Shown piece after piece: positions 35,357 through 44,237 of a stretch of DNA of 64,000 bases. Source of the DNA: Burkholderiaceae bacterium 16 (GTDB lineage Bacteria > Pseudomonadota > Gammaproteobacteria > Burkholderiales > Burkholderiaceae); NCBI GenBank assembly GCA_000955785.1, contig JYOD01000080.1:573-64572 (forward strand), read 5' to 3'. Made by a program: the position numbers and the translations under genes. The notes under the pieces were generated by a model. That model was not told the origin of the DNA and searched no databases. It worked only from the letters and a program-made list of their open reading frames with translations. Numbering within the stretch: the stretch's first letter is position 1; every line of letters begins with the position of its first letter.

Positions 35357-36559
35357 CTAATGGTTCAGGCCCAGGATGCTCACCGCCGCAATGCCCTGGT
35401 AGGGCACGCCGCCCAGGTTGTGCGTCAGGCCCGTGGTGGGATTGGCGAGCTGGCGCTCGCCGGCGCGGTCTTGCAGCTGGTTGTAGATTTCGTAGGCCAT
35501 GCGCAGGCCGGAGGCCGCGATCGGATGGCCGAAGCATTTCAGGCCGCCATCGACCTGGCATGGCACGCCGTTGCCGTCGCGGTCGTAGAAGCCGTCGAGC
35601 ACGTCGTGCACCGCGCGTCCCGGTTCGGAGATGAACAGGTCTTCCATCGTCACCAGCTCGGTGATCGAGAAGCAGTCGTGCACTTCGATCAGCGACAACT
35701 GCTTGCGCGGATCGGTGATGCCGGCTTCCGCGTAGGCGCGCTGGGTGGCCATGCGGGTATTGCGTACGTGGCTGCCATCCCAGGCGTTGGTGGTGGACTC
35801 GATGCCCGAGCTGATGCTGAGCTGGATCGCCTTGATGGTGACCATGTCCTTGCGGCCGAGTGCGCGGGCAATCTCCGGCGTGGTGACAATGGCTGCCGCT
35901 GCGCCGTCGCTGACGCCGCAGCAGTCGAACAGGCCGAGCGGGTCGGCGATCATCGGCGCGGCCAGGATCTGCTCCATCGATACCGGCTTGCGCAGGTGCG
36001 CCTTCGGGCTTAGCGCGCCGTTCAGGTGGCTCTTCCAGGAAACCCGTGCCAGCGCGCGCTTCAGGTCTTCCTTTGAAATGCCGTGCCTGGTGCGATAGCC
36101 GTCGGCCAGCTGCGCGAAGCCCGCGGGCGCCGATCCCAGCGGCAGCCACAGGTCGTTCATGGTGCCTTTGTACGAAAACGGCAGGCCGCCATAGCCGGTG
36201 TCCTTCAGCTTCTCCGCGCCTATCGCCAGGGCGAAATCGACGGCGCCGGAGGCCACGGCATAGGCCGCGCCCCGCAGCGCCTCGGTGCCCGTGGCGCACA
36301 TGTTCTCGGTGCGGGTGAACGGAATGCCGTCGAGCCGCAGCGCCAGCGAAGCGGGGATGGCGGAGTTGCCGATGTTCACCGCGTCCAGGCAGGAGCCGAA
36401 CCATGCCGCCTCGATTTCCTTGCGCCCGATGCCGGCATCGAGCAGCGCTTCGTCGAACGCCTCGGCCAGCAACTCGTGGGTACCCACGTCCCAGCGCTCG
36501 CCGAAGCGCGAGCAGCCCATGCCGATGATGGCGACCTTGTCCTTGATACCGTTTGCCAT
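35357..36559 (-). CDS. Thiolase-family protein, SCP-x/lipid-transfer type
   Basis: The 400-residue protein has the cysteine in ENMCATGTEALRGAAYAV (C88), a VHDCFSITE block, and CFGHPIAASGLRMAYEIYNQL. These are marks of the SCP-x/Ltp group, in which some members act as retro-aldolases (for example Ltp2 with a DUF35 partner). It lies directly downstream of a protein carrying an OB-fold/zinc-ribbon (DUF35) domain, so a retro-aldolase role is as likely as thiolysis. The start is placed at ATG 36559 with an AAGGGGA site upstream. Confidence 0.85.
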   Translation of the reverse strand: MANGIKDKVAIIGMGCSRFGERWDVGTHELLAEAFDEALLDAGIGRKEIEAAWFGSCLDAVNIGNSAIPASLALRLDGIPFTRTENMCATGTEALRGAAYAVASGAVDFALAIGAEKLKDTGYGGLPFSYKGTMNDLWLPLGSAPAGFAQLADGYRTRHGISKEDLKRALARVSWKSHLNGALSPKAHLRKPVSMEQILAAPMIADPLGLFDCCGVSDGAAAAIVTTPEIARALGRKDMVTIKAIQLSISSGIESTTNAWDGSHVRNTRMATQRAYAEAGITDPRKQLSLIEVHDCFSITELVTMEDLFISEPGRAVHDVLDGFYDRDGNGVPCQVDGGLKCFGHPIAASGLRMAYEIYNQLQDRAGERQLANPTTGLTHNLGGVPYQGIAAVSILGLNH

Positions 36560-36573
36560 GATGTTGATTCCCC

Positions 36574-38031
36574 TTATGCCGACACCGGCGTGGCTTTCCA
36601 GAAATAGCGCGGATAGTTGCGCGCCTTGTCGACGTCCTTGATGCGGAACGCCATCTGCAGCGGCGTGCCGACATCCAGGCCCTGCGGCCCGACATCGACG
36701 ATTTCCATCAGCACCCGCGCATCGTTGTCGAACTGCACGAAGCCGACGTAGAGCGGCGGCGATGGGTGGTAGGAAAGCCAGTCCGCCGTGCTGGTCAGCA
36801 CTTTGGCGGGTACGTCGTACAGGTGCGTGCGCGTGAATTGCGATGCCGGCGCGTTGCAGCTCTCCTTGACGCAATAGGAAAGCTGGGGGAATTGCAGGGT
36901 GCCGCATCGGGTGCACTTGCCGGCGACAAAACTGGCGAGCTGAAGCGAGGACCGGTACTGTTCGGTGAAGGCGGTCTTGACTGGTTTCTCGGCGCGCATG
37001 CCCCATTCGAGGTCGATGGCGTTCCCATACGACAGCATGCGCAGGTAGGCGTCGTGGACCTGGCCGCCGGCGATGGCCCTGGCCACGCCGCGGCGCGGCT
37101 TGAAGCCGAGGATGGCCTCGGTCACGCGCAGCACCAGCACGTCGCAGCCCTGGCCGAAGCCGGCGACAACGATCACCTGGCCCGGCTGCGCGCGCTCCAG
37201 CGCATCGGCCAGCATCAGGCAGGCATGCGCCGCGCCGGCATAGCCGCAGTGTTCGTCCAGGTGCGTGCTGAGCGCTTCGGGTGCAAAGCCGCAGCGCGTG
37301 GCCACCATCGCGGCCGCGCCCTTCAGGGCCGATGCCAGGATGAAATGACTGACGCCCCTGGGCTCAACGTTCGCCTGGGCCAATGCCTGGCCGACAGTGT
37401 CGGGCACGACCTTGCCGTAGCCCTCGTCGCGGATCCAGCGCTCTTCCCAGTAGTAGTCGTATTTCCCGTCAGCGGCGCGGAAGTGGTCGACGAACAGGTT
37501 GGTGCAACTGGCGCTGCCGATCAGGCCCGCGAGGATGTTCTCGCTGCCCAGCGTGAACGCTGCCGCGCCTGCGCCGTAGGTCAGCTCTTGCGAGCTGGCG
37601 GGCTTGCCGGCAGGGTGGTCGCTCGCGATGAACAGCGCCTTGCCGTCCGCGGCGCGCAGCTGCGCCAGCAGGCCCGCCACGCCGGCGCGCTGCGACTGGC
37701 CGACATCCTGCGTGCGCACGCAGGACGGCAGGTCGAGCGCGCCCGCCACGATGCTGGCGCTTTGCAGGTCGCCGAAGGCCGGCCGCGTGGTGGCCAGCGC
37801 CAGCGCGGCGAAGTCATGGCGAGGGAGGTGGTCAAGCGCGTCGCGCGCGGCTTCCACGGCCATCGTCACGCTGTCTTCGTCCCAGTTGCAGAAGGCGCGG
37901 TGGCCTTTGGCCAGCGCGGCATTGGCGGGTGCCATCCAGCGGTGCGCGGCGGCAATGGCGGCGCGCTGCATGCGCAGGCGGGGTACGTAGCCGCCGTATC
38001 CGGTGATTCCGTAAGGTGTCGTCTTGGTCAT
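36574..38031 (-). CDS. HMG-CoA-synthase-like domain fused to OB-fold/zinc-ribbon (DUF35)
   Basis: The 485-residue protein has an N-terminal HMG-CoA synthase/KAS III-like thiolase fold (about 1-330; GITGYGGYVPRLRM, ASDHPAGKPAS, AGFGQGCDVLVLRV) and a C-terminal DUF35 domain with four cysteines C373, C376, C387 and C392 and an OB-fold. Where archaeal HMG-CoA synthase has its nucleophilic cysteine before AGTAG, this sequence reads GQSQRAGVAG, so a Gln or Ser seems to replace it. The fused form may therefore act as a carrier or decarboxylase partner for the thiolase at 35357, which starts 14 bases further on. This is inference. Confidence 0.8.
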   Translation of the reverse strand: MTKTTPYGITGYGGYVPRLRMQRAAIAAAHRWMAPANAALAKGHRAFCNWDEDSVTMAVEAARDALDHLPRHDFAALALATTRPAFGDLQSASIVAGALDLPSCVRTQDVGQSQRAGVAGLLAQLRAADGKALFIASDHPAGKPASSQELTYGAGAAAFTLGSENILAGLIGSASCTNLFVDHFRAADGKYDYYWEERWIRDEGYGKVVPDTVGQALAQANVEPRGVSHFILASALKGAAAMVATRCGFAPEALSTHLDEHCGYAGAAHACLMLADALERAQPGQVIVVAGFGQGCDVLVLRVTEAILGFKPRRGVARAIAGGQVHDAYLRMLSYGNAIDLEWGMRAEKPVKTAFTEQYRSSLQLASFVAGKCTRCGTLQFPQLSYCVKESCNAPASQFTRTHLYDVPAKVLTSTADWLSYHPSPPLYVGFVQFDNDARVLMEIVDVGPQGLDVGTPLQMAFRIKDVDKARNYPRYFWKATPVSA

Positions 38032-38080
38032 GATGTGGGTGCTGTTGTGGCGGCGCGTTGTCGGGCGCGGTTCCCGTGGT

Positions 38081-38842
38081 TTATGGTTGGCTCGCAGGTG
38101 ACAGCGTGATTGCGTCTCCGCGCGAGACCGCCTGGTGCAGCAAGGTCATTCGCGCCATTTCGCGCAGTGGGACGGCCGTGGCGTTAACCGCCATCTGCGC
38201 GAAGGCACGATGGCTCAGGGTTGCTGCCCGGGGCTGGCCCGGACTGTCAGGCAAATAGGCCATCACGGCTGGGTCTGGTCCGCCCGCGACCATGGGAACA
38301 GGCCCGATGCCCGCCGCCAGCGCACCCGAGAAATCGTGCCCGCCGGCGTGGCCGGCTGGCTCCGGACACGCAGCAAAGATGCAGCCCCGCAGCCCGCCCG
38401 CACCGAGCATCGCGGCGCTGACGGCCTGGCATTCCTGCGTGGCGATGGCTACCCGCGCCCCGGTGTCGCTGGCACTGCGGGCCATTGCCGCGGGCGCGGT
38501 GGCCGGGTTCACCGCCACCACCACCGCATCGCAGCGCAGCACGGCGTACCAGGCAATGGCGAAGTGCGGACCGTCCTGCATCGCCAGCAGGATCCGGTCG
38601 CCGCGCCGCACCTCGAGGTGCTGCTGCAGGTAGCCGGCCAGGCACAGGGAAGCGCGATGCAGTTCGCCGTAGCTGATGCGCTGCCCCTGAAATGCAATCG
38701 CGCACTTGTCGTGATCGCACCGCGCGCGCGCCTCGAGGTGGCTGAACAAGTGGCAGTCCTGCGCGTCGGGCGAAGCCGTGTTGCGGGGGGTGAGGACAGG
38801 CATATCGCTTGCCGGAGGCATCGTTGCAGGCCCAGGACTCAT
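38081..38842 (-). pseudogene. Truncated AMP-forming acyl-CoA ligase (N-terminal part)
   Basis: About 253 residues match only the N-terminal part of AMP-binding ligases: ISYGELHRASLCLAGYLQQHLEVRRGDRILLAMQDGPHFAIAWYAVLRCDAVVVAVNP. The ATP-binding loop, normally YTSGTTGxPKG, reads YLPDSPGQPRAATLSHRAF and has lost most key residues. The frame stops soon after, where a normal ligase continues for some 300 residues. The start overlaps the Bug stop as ATGA, so it still looks translated. It is most likely a decayed ligase, whose role the ADP-forming ligase at 26096 could have taken over. Confidence 0.72.
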
Positions 38843-39816
38843 TCCGGCTGGATGCCGGCGATGTTGATGAGCCGCTTCCACATCTTCTGGTCCTCGACGA
38901 TGGTCTTGGCCAGCTCCGGACCGGTGGCCGGGAATGCCAGGCTGCCGCGCTCGGCATAGTGGGTCTTGGCTTCCGGCGAGCTGACGAATTCGAGGCTCAG
39001 ACGGGCCAGCTTGTCGATGATGGGTTGCGGCGTGCCGGCCGGCGCGAACAGGCCGGTCCAGCTGGCGAGCTGGACACCCGGCACGCCGGCTTCGGCCAGG
39101 GTGGGCACGTCAGGGAGCAGAGCCATGCGGCCCGGACTCATGACCGCCAGCGCGCGCAGCTTGCGGGCCTGGACTTGCGGCACCACGGACGCGATGTCGG
39201 ACAACCCGTAGTCCATGGTGCCGCCCATGAGGTCAGTCATCATGTTGGCCATGCCCTTGTACGGCACGCTGACAGCCTTGATCCCGGTGGCCTCGTTGAA
39301 GGCGGCGATGGCGACCTGGGAGGGCGCGCTGGCTGTGCCGTAGTTCAGCTTGCCGGGATTGGCGCGGGCGCCGGCTACCAGCTCGGCCACGCTGCGGTAC
39401 GGCGAACTGGCTGGCACCACGATGGCGACCGGCAGCAGCGACAAGCGCGCGATGGGCGTGAAATCCTTGCGCGCATCGTAGGGCAGGTGCTTGAACAGGT
39501 TCGGGTTGGCCGCCATGGTGCCGGAACTCGCCAGCAACAGCGTGTATCCATCCGGCGCCGCCTTGGCCACGTACTCGCCGGCCATCATCATGTTGGCGCC
39601 GGGACGGTTGTCCACCACAAAGCTCTGGCCGAGCTTGTCGGCCAGGTACTTCGCCAGCAGGCGCGTGTAGCCGTCCGCGCCGGTGCCTGCGCTCGAGACG
39701 GACACCACCCGCACCATCCGCTCGGGGTAATGCTGCGCGGCGGCCGGGAAGGCCAGCGCCAGCAGGGAGCCGAATGCCGCGATGCGTCGCCTGGCGAGTG
39801 AGGTGAGTGGGGTCAT
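38839..39816 (-). CDS. Bug-family tripartite tricarboxylate transporter receptor
   Basis: The 325-residue receptor has a signal peptide (about 1-27, ALAFPAAAQ) and Bug motifs YPERMVRVVSVSSAGTGADGYTRLLAKYLADKLGQSFVVDNRPGAN and KAAPDGYTLL, ending WKRLINIAGIQPE. CAGGAGACC precedes the ATG. It is the first gene of the long acyl-CoA operon, so the promoter should lie in 39817-40176. It is a close paralogue of the receptor that ends the same operon. Having receptors at both ends suggests uptake of the growth substrate or relatives. Confidence 0.92.
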   Translation of the reverse strand: MTPLTSLARRRIAAFGSLLALAFPAAAQHYPERMVRVVSVSSAGTGADGYTRLLAKYLADKLGQSFVVDNRPGANMMMAGEYVAKAAPDGYTLLLASSGTMAANPNLFKHLPYDARKDFTPIARLSLLPVAIVVPASSPYRSVAELVAGARANPGKLNYGTASAPSQVAIAAFNEATGIKAVSVPYKGMANMMTDLMGGTMDYGLSDIASVVPQVQARKLRALAVMSPGRMALLPDVPTLAEAGVPGVQLASWTGLFAPAGTPQPIIDKLARLSLEFVSSPEAKTHYAERGSLAFPATGPELAKTIVEDQKMWKRLINIAGIQPE

Positions 39817-40176
39817 GCAGGTCTCCTGTCATTCGTTGCTTGATGGATAGGCGCCTCAAGCGGCGCCGGAACCGGTTCCCGCATCCAGGCGGGAAGGACA
39901 CATTCGCCCGTGTCGCCGTGTTCCTGTGTGGCTGAATGATTGACTTGGCGGGGGGGAAGGGCACTCCCCAGGCCGGGGGGGCGGCGTGCGCCGGGCGCCG
40001 ATCGGGTGGCGCAGGTGTTTCGTATGAAACGGCAACGCGGCCGGGTTTGCTCGACGGCAATGGGGTTGCCGTGCGTCAGTGATGGTGGACCGGATTGATC
40101 TGCGATGTGCTGCCGGAACCCGCACGTGGCGTGCGGATCCCGCGGGCGCGAACCGCCCGTTGCGCGGTTATGGCCG
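39817..40176. promoter_or_regulatory. Probable promoter region of the acyl-CoA operon
   Basis: No gene is evident in these 360 bases between the fusion regulator stop and the first Bug gene. A perfect 12-bp palindrome GGAACCGGTTCC lies at 39868-39879, about 50 bp before the Bug start, and could be an operator. The rest is GC-rich without clear repeats. Confidence 0.4.
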
Positions 40177-43100
40177 CTAGGCGGGCGGCTGTGCGTCGGC
40201 CAGGTCGCGCAGGCGTGCGGCGGCGCCGCCACGTCCGCTCACGCCGAGCTTGGTGTAGATATTCTTGAGGTGCCACTTCACCGTTTCCGGCGACAGGTTC
40301 AGCACCAGCGCGATTTTCTTGTTCGGCATGGCCTGCGCCACCAGGCCCAGGATCTCGCGCTCGCGATCGCTGAGGGCTTGCGCGGGAGACGCTGGTAAGC
40401 CTTGCCGGGCGCCGGCATCGTGCGGCGTGGCAGCGGCGGCGGACAGCAGGCGTTGCACATAAAACGTCAGCACAGGATCGAGCGCGTTCGCGTCGAGCAG
40501 TGCGCCGAGCGCGCGCGGCAGTTCGCCCGATATATCGAGCAGGGTACGCACCAGGCCGAGCCGGTGCCCGATCTGCAGTGCCTGGCGGAAATGCGGCAGG
40601 GCCGCCCGCGCATTGCCGAGTTGTTGCTGCGCGATCGCCAGTTGCAGCCACAGCGTGGCAAGCCGAACCTGCTGGCCTCGCTCCTGGCATGCCTTGATAT
40701 AGGGTTCGAGACGAGCCACGGCGCCGGCGAAATCGTGCACGTAAAGACACATCTCGATACGGGCGCGCTCCACGCCATAGGCGACTCGCAGGGCTTTCCC
40801 GGCCTTGGTGGGGGCGTAGCCGCCGGCAAGCGTCTCAAGACGCTGCAGCACGACGCCGGCCCGTTCCATCTCGCCCTGGTCCAGGTGGCGGTGCAGGCGC
40901 AGCCCGAGCGCGCCGACGAGCAGGCGGTCCAGACCGAAACGCACGGCATAGGTTTCGAGGCGGTCAAGACAGGCGCCTGCCTCCGCGCGGCGGCCCGTCA
41001 GCCATAGCGATTCCGACAGCACCACCAGCGCGCGCATCACGGTGTCGGGCAGCGAGACGCGTTCCAGCACGTCGATGCGCGGCTCCAGCAGGCGCAGCGC
41101 TTCGTCAAAATCGTTCATCTCGTAAAGCGCATCGGCCAGCAGTCCCGCTGCCATGCACGACAGGCCCACGTAGGCGGCGCCGCGCTGGTCGGCCTCGCGC
41201 AGCGCCTCGCGCACAATTCTCTCGGCCGGGACGATGCTGCCCTCCAGCGCCAGGCTCATCGCACTGATGCAGCGGCCCAGCAAGCGGCTGCGCGGCGCGC
41301 CGGGGCGCTCGCCGGTGTCGTCGAGCACAGCCCGCGCGCGGTCGTACTGGCCACGATAGACGTAAGCCCAAGCCAGGATATTGCTGCGGCCGGTCCAGGC
41401 AAAATCGCTTGCATCGTGGGGAATCTCGCGCACCGCGTCGAGCAGGGCGTACACCGTATCGGTATCGTCCTGCTGCAGCGCGAGTCCGCAGCGCAGCAAG
41501 GTGATGGCATAGCACTGGCCAGCGTCAAGACTGGCGCGCTGCGTCTCCATGCGCGCCAGGCTTTCCCCGAGGGCGTCGAACTTCCTCGTGTACAGCTGCA
41601 GGTAGGCCGATGCGACGAGGATGCCGAAGCGCGCCTGCACCTGTTCCGCCGGCAAGCGGCGCAACAGGCTGGCCAACTGGCCGAGATCGCCACTGGACAG
41701 CAGCTCGTAGGCACAGGACTCCACCATGGCGGCCGCCGCACCGGCGTCGCCCGCCAGCACTGCGTGGCGCACGGCATCGTCGATATGGCCGCGCTCGCCA
41801 AACCAGTGCCATGCGTCCACGTGAAGCGCGCGTTGCGCGTTGTCCGGCCAGCCTGCCACGCGCGTCAGCAAGACCTCGCGCAGCAGAGGATGCAGGCGAT
41901 ACCAGGTTGCCCGGTCATGGCTGCCGATCTGCGTGATGAAGAGATTTTGGTTCTCCAGCCGCGCCAGCCGGATCTCCATTTGCGCGGCATCGCCGGGCTG
42001 TCCCAGCATGCTGGCGCACAGCGAGGCGCAGATGCGGCTGCAGACGGCTATGCGGGTGAGCATGTCCAGGTCGTCGGGCGCCAGCCGCACCAGGACTTCC
42101 TGTTCGAAATAGCTGGCGAAAGTGCGCGCATCGCGCACCTGCATGAGCGGGTAGCTGCCGCCTTGCCGGGTCCGCAGATCGACCGCAAACAGTTGCAGGC
42201 CTGCTACCCAGCCGTCGGTGAGCGCGTGCAGGGCGGCGGCGTCACGCTTGTCGACGACGCCCAGGCGTTCGCACAGGAACTGCTCCGATTCGTCGGCGGT
42301 AAAGCGCAGGTCGCGCATGTCGATTTCGGTCAGTTTGCCTTGCGAGCGCAACCGTTCCAGCGATAGCGGTAGCGCACTGCGCGAACAGAGCGCCAGGTGC
42401 ACGTGCGGGGGCGCGTAGTCCAGCAGCCACTGCAGCGCCTGGTAAATGCGCGCGTCGTCGATGTGGTGCAGGTCGTCGAGCATTACCACGATTTCGCGCC
42501 GATGCCTGGCAAGGCCCTGTACCAGGCTGATAACCCAATGCTCGATGGCGGCATCGTCGGTGTCGCGGCCGATCAGCAGGGATGCCTCGCGCACGATCGC
42601 GGGATCTGTCTCGCCGATACTTGCCAGCAGGCAATCGAAGAAGCGGCCCGGTTCGTTATCCTCCACGGCCAGCGAAAGCCAGGTGACGTCGTAGTCGAGC
42701 GACAGCAGCGTCCTGCGCCATGCCAGCAGCGTGCTGGTCTTGCCACTGCCGGCCTGGCCCTGCACCACGACGCAGCGCTGGCGCCGCGCTTCCTGCAGGC
42801 GCGCGGTCAGTGCCTCGCGGGGGATCAGGTTACGGGTAATGCGAGGCGGCATGACCTTGGTGCTGGCAATGGGCTCCACGGCGGTGCCCGAAACTTCCGG
42901 CGATGCCGTGGCGGCGGTTGGCGACAGGGCGGGGCCGGCGCGTTCCTCCCCGGCGGAATCGGCCGGATGTGTTGCATCGTCACCGGTACTTAATGCCTGC
43001 GCGGAAGCTTGCGCCGCCGTGGGCTCCATCTCGGCCACCCATATGAAAGGCTTGCCTTCGCTGCGCGGAGGATGCGCGTCGAGCGCCGCCAGCAGCAGGG

Positions 43101-44007
43101 GCACCCCCGGCGCCCCGGGTCGCCGCGGCTCCGCGGCCGTGGCACGGAAGAATCGCTGCAACATGCGCAGCCACGATGTCGGATTCGGCGCGAAGTGTGC
43201 TTCGATGCGGGGATGCCGTGCCAGCCACTTCAGCACGGCGGCATGCTGATGCGTCGCGTAGTTATCGGCGATCAGGTGAACGGTCCTGCCGGCCGGGATG
43301 CCGCGCTCGATCTTGCGCAGGAAAGCCAGCCATTCGGTTTCGATCCGATGCGGCTGCGGCTGCGCGAGCACCTGCATATTCTCCTGCGTCCGCTTGAGCG
43401 CGGCCAGCAGGCGCGTGATGCCGGCGGGCCTGCCGCTGTGTGCAGTCTCGCCCGCCTGGGCCGCCTCCGGCGCCGGCATTGCCCCGGCGCTGGCGCATAG
43501 CACCAGAGCGTGCTCGGACTGCGCCATATACAGGCCCACGACTTCCGGTTGCCTTCCGCCCAGGCCGAGATCGGCCGCGACGCTGCGTTTTTGCGCGGAG
43601 GGTGGTGCCAGCCCGGCCGCCCGCCAGTGCCGCGAGATGCTGGCGGCACTGACCCCGAGTTCTTCCGCCAGCTTGCGGGTACTCCAGGGGTCGGGCGAAT
43701 CCGGCCTGCCCAGCGTGGTCAGTGCCATCAACCGGGCTATATCGACTTTTACCGGAGGCGCGCCACGCGGCAGGCTGGCCTCGATACCAGCGAGCCGCCG
43801 CTGCGCATACCGCTCGCGCCAGCGCGAAACCTGCACGCGGCCCACGCCGAGCTGGTCGGCGATGTCCTTGCTTTGCATGCCGCCAGCCGCAAGCAGCACC
43901 ATGCGCGCGCGCTGCGCAAGGCGTGTGTTTTCCTCGCCGGCATGCAGCAATTGTTCCAGCTCGGCGCGCTCCGCGTCCGTGAGAACAATGTCAGGTGCTA
44001 CTCGCAT
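40177..44007 (-). CDS. Fusion of degenerate IS630-type transposase and MalT/LuxR-type ATPase regulator
   Basis: The protein has 1276 residues. Residues 1-85 form an IS630-type helix-turn-helix (DIADQLGVGRVQVSRWRERY). Residues 108-135 hold a second one (STRKLAEELGVSAASISRHW). Residues about 155-325 match the IS630 DDE domain (VVGLY...ALVLC, HLIADNYATHQH, WLARHPRIEAHF, TSWLRMLQRFF, KPFIW). Of the catalytic triad only D248 remains; the first Asp is S173 and the Glu is Q284. A Pro/Ala/Thr-rich linker (330-385) leads to a STAND ATPase with Walker A GQAGSGKT (417-424) and Walker B VVMLDD (507-512), helical repeats, and a C-terminal LuxR helix-turn-helix (about 1205-1265, LSDREREILGLVAQAMPNKKIALVLNLSPETVKWHLKNIYTKLGV). 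GGAG precedes the ATG. It is divergent from the enoyl-CoA hydratase gene and upstream of the acyl-CoA operon, which it probably controls. Confidence 0.88.
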   Translation of the reverse strand: MRVAPDIVLTDAERAELEQLLHAGEENTRLAQRARMVLLAAGGMQSKDIADQLGVGRVQVSRWRERYAQRRLAGIEASLPRGAPPVKVDIARLMALTTLGRPDSPDPWSTRKLAEELGVSAASISRHWRAAGLAPPSAQKRSVAADLGLGGRQPEVVGLYMAQSEHALVLCASAGAMPAPEAAQAGETAHSGRPAGITRLLAALKRTQENMQVLAQPQPHRIETEWLAFLRKIERGIPAGRTVHLIADNYATHQHAAVLKWLARHPRIEAHFAPNPTSWLRMLQRFFRATAAEPRRPGAPGVPLLLAALDAHPPRSEGKPFIWVAEMEPTAAQASAQALSTGDDATHPADSAGEERAGPALSPTAATASPEVSGTAVEPIASTKVMPPRITRNLIPREALTARLQEARRQRCVVVQGQAGSGKTSTLLAWRRTLLSLDYDVTWLSLAVEDNEPGRFFDCLLASIGETDPAIVREASLLIGRDTDDAAIEHWVISLVQGLARHRREIVVMLDDLHHIDDARIYQALQWLLDYAPPHVHLALCSRSALPLSLERLRSQGKLTEIDMRDLRFTADESEQFLCERLGVVDKRDAAALHALTDGWVAGLQLFAVDLRTRQGGSYPLMQVRDARTFASYFEQEVLVRLAPDDLDMLTRIAVCSRICASLCASMLGQPGDAAQMEIRLARLENQNLFITQIGSHDRATWYRLHPLLREVLLTRVAGWPDNAQRALHVDAWHWFGERGHIDDAVRHAVLAGDAGAAAAMVESCAYELLSSGDLGQLASLLRRLPAEQVQARFGILVASAYLQLYTRKFDALGESLARMETQRASLDAGQCYAITLLRCGLALQQDDTDTVYALLDAVREIPHDASDFAWTGRSNILAWAYVYRGQYDRARAVLDDTGERPGAPRSRLLGRCISAMSLALEGSIVPAERIVREALREADQRGAAYVGLSCMAAGLLADALYEMNDFDEALRLLEPRIDVLERVSLPDTVMRALVVLSESLWLTGRRAEAGACLDRLETYAVRFGLDRLLVGALGLRLHRHLDQGEMERAGVVLQRLETLAGGYAPTKAGKALRVAYGVERARIEMCLYVHDFAGAVARLEPYIKACQERGQQVRLATLWLQLAIAQQQLGNARAALPHFRQALQIGHRLGLVRTLLDISGELPRALGALLDANALDPVLTFYVQRLLSAAAATPHDAGARQGLPASPAQALSDREREILGLVAQAMPNKKIALVLNLSPETVKWHLKNIYTKLGVSGRGGAAARLRDLADAQPPA

Positions 44008-44113
44008 TCACGCACTCCATCAGGCAGCCAGACGTTCCTTAAATCGGGGCGCAGTAGAACATAACTTCCGTTTTGCCTGCAACTCTCCGTAACCATGATA
44101 GACGCGGAAAAGG

Positions 44114-44174
44114 CGGGGTGGCGCGCTGGCGCTGTCCCTCCCACCCCGAACGAGTAGTGCCAGGGCAGGGGTGG
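44114..44174. promoter_or_regulatory. Three GGGGTGG-type sites in a divergent promoter
   Basis: CGGGGTGG (44114-44121) is repeated inverted as CCACCCCG (44141-44148), and GGGGTGG occurs again at 44168-44174. The sites lie in the 230-bp gap between the fusion regulator and the enoyl-CoA hydratase gene. They are candidate binding sites for the regulator; no experimental support. Confidence 0.5.
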
Positions 44175-44237
44175 GCGATTAGATTGATCCTGTCGAAACA
44201 TCAGGACGGATACCCGTTCAAATTCCTGGAGAGACAC

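Noticed and set aside
40177..44007. Possibility that the transposase-LuxR fusion is two separate genes or a sequencing artefact
   Set aside because: The frame is continuous across the linker, no start with a ribosome site is evident before the ATPase domain, and degenerate catalytic residues argue for long retention. It cannot be fully excluded without homologues.
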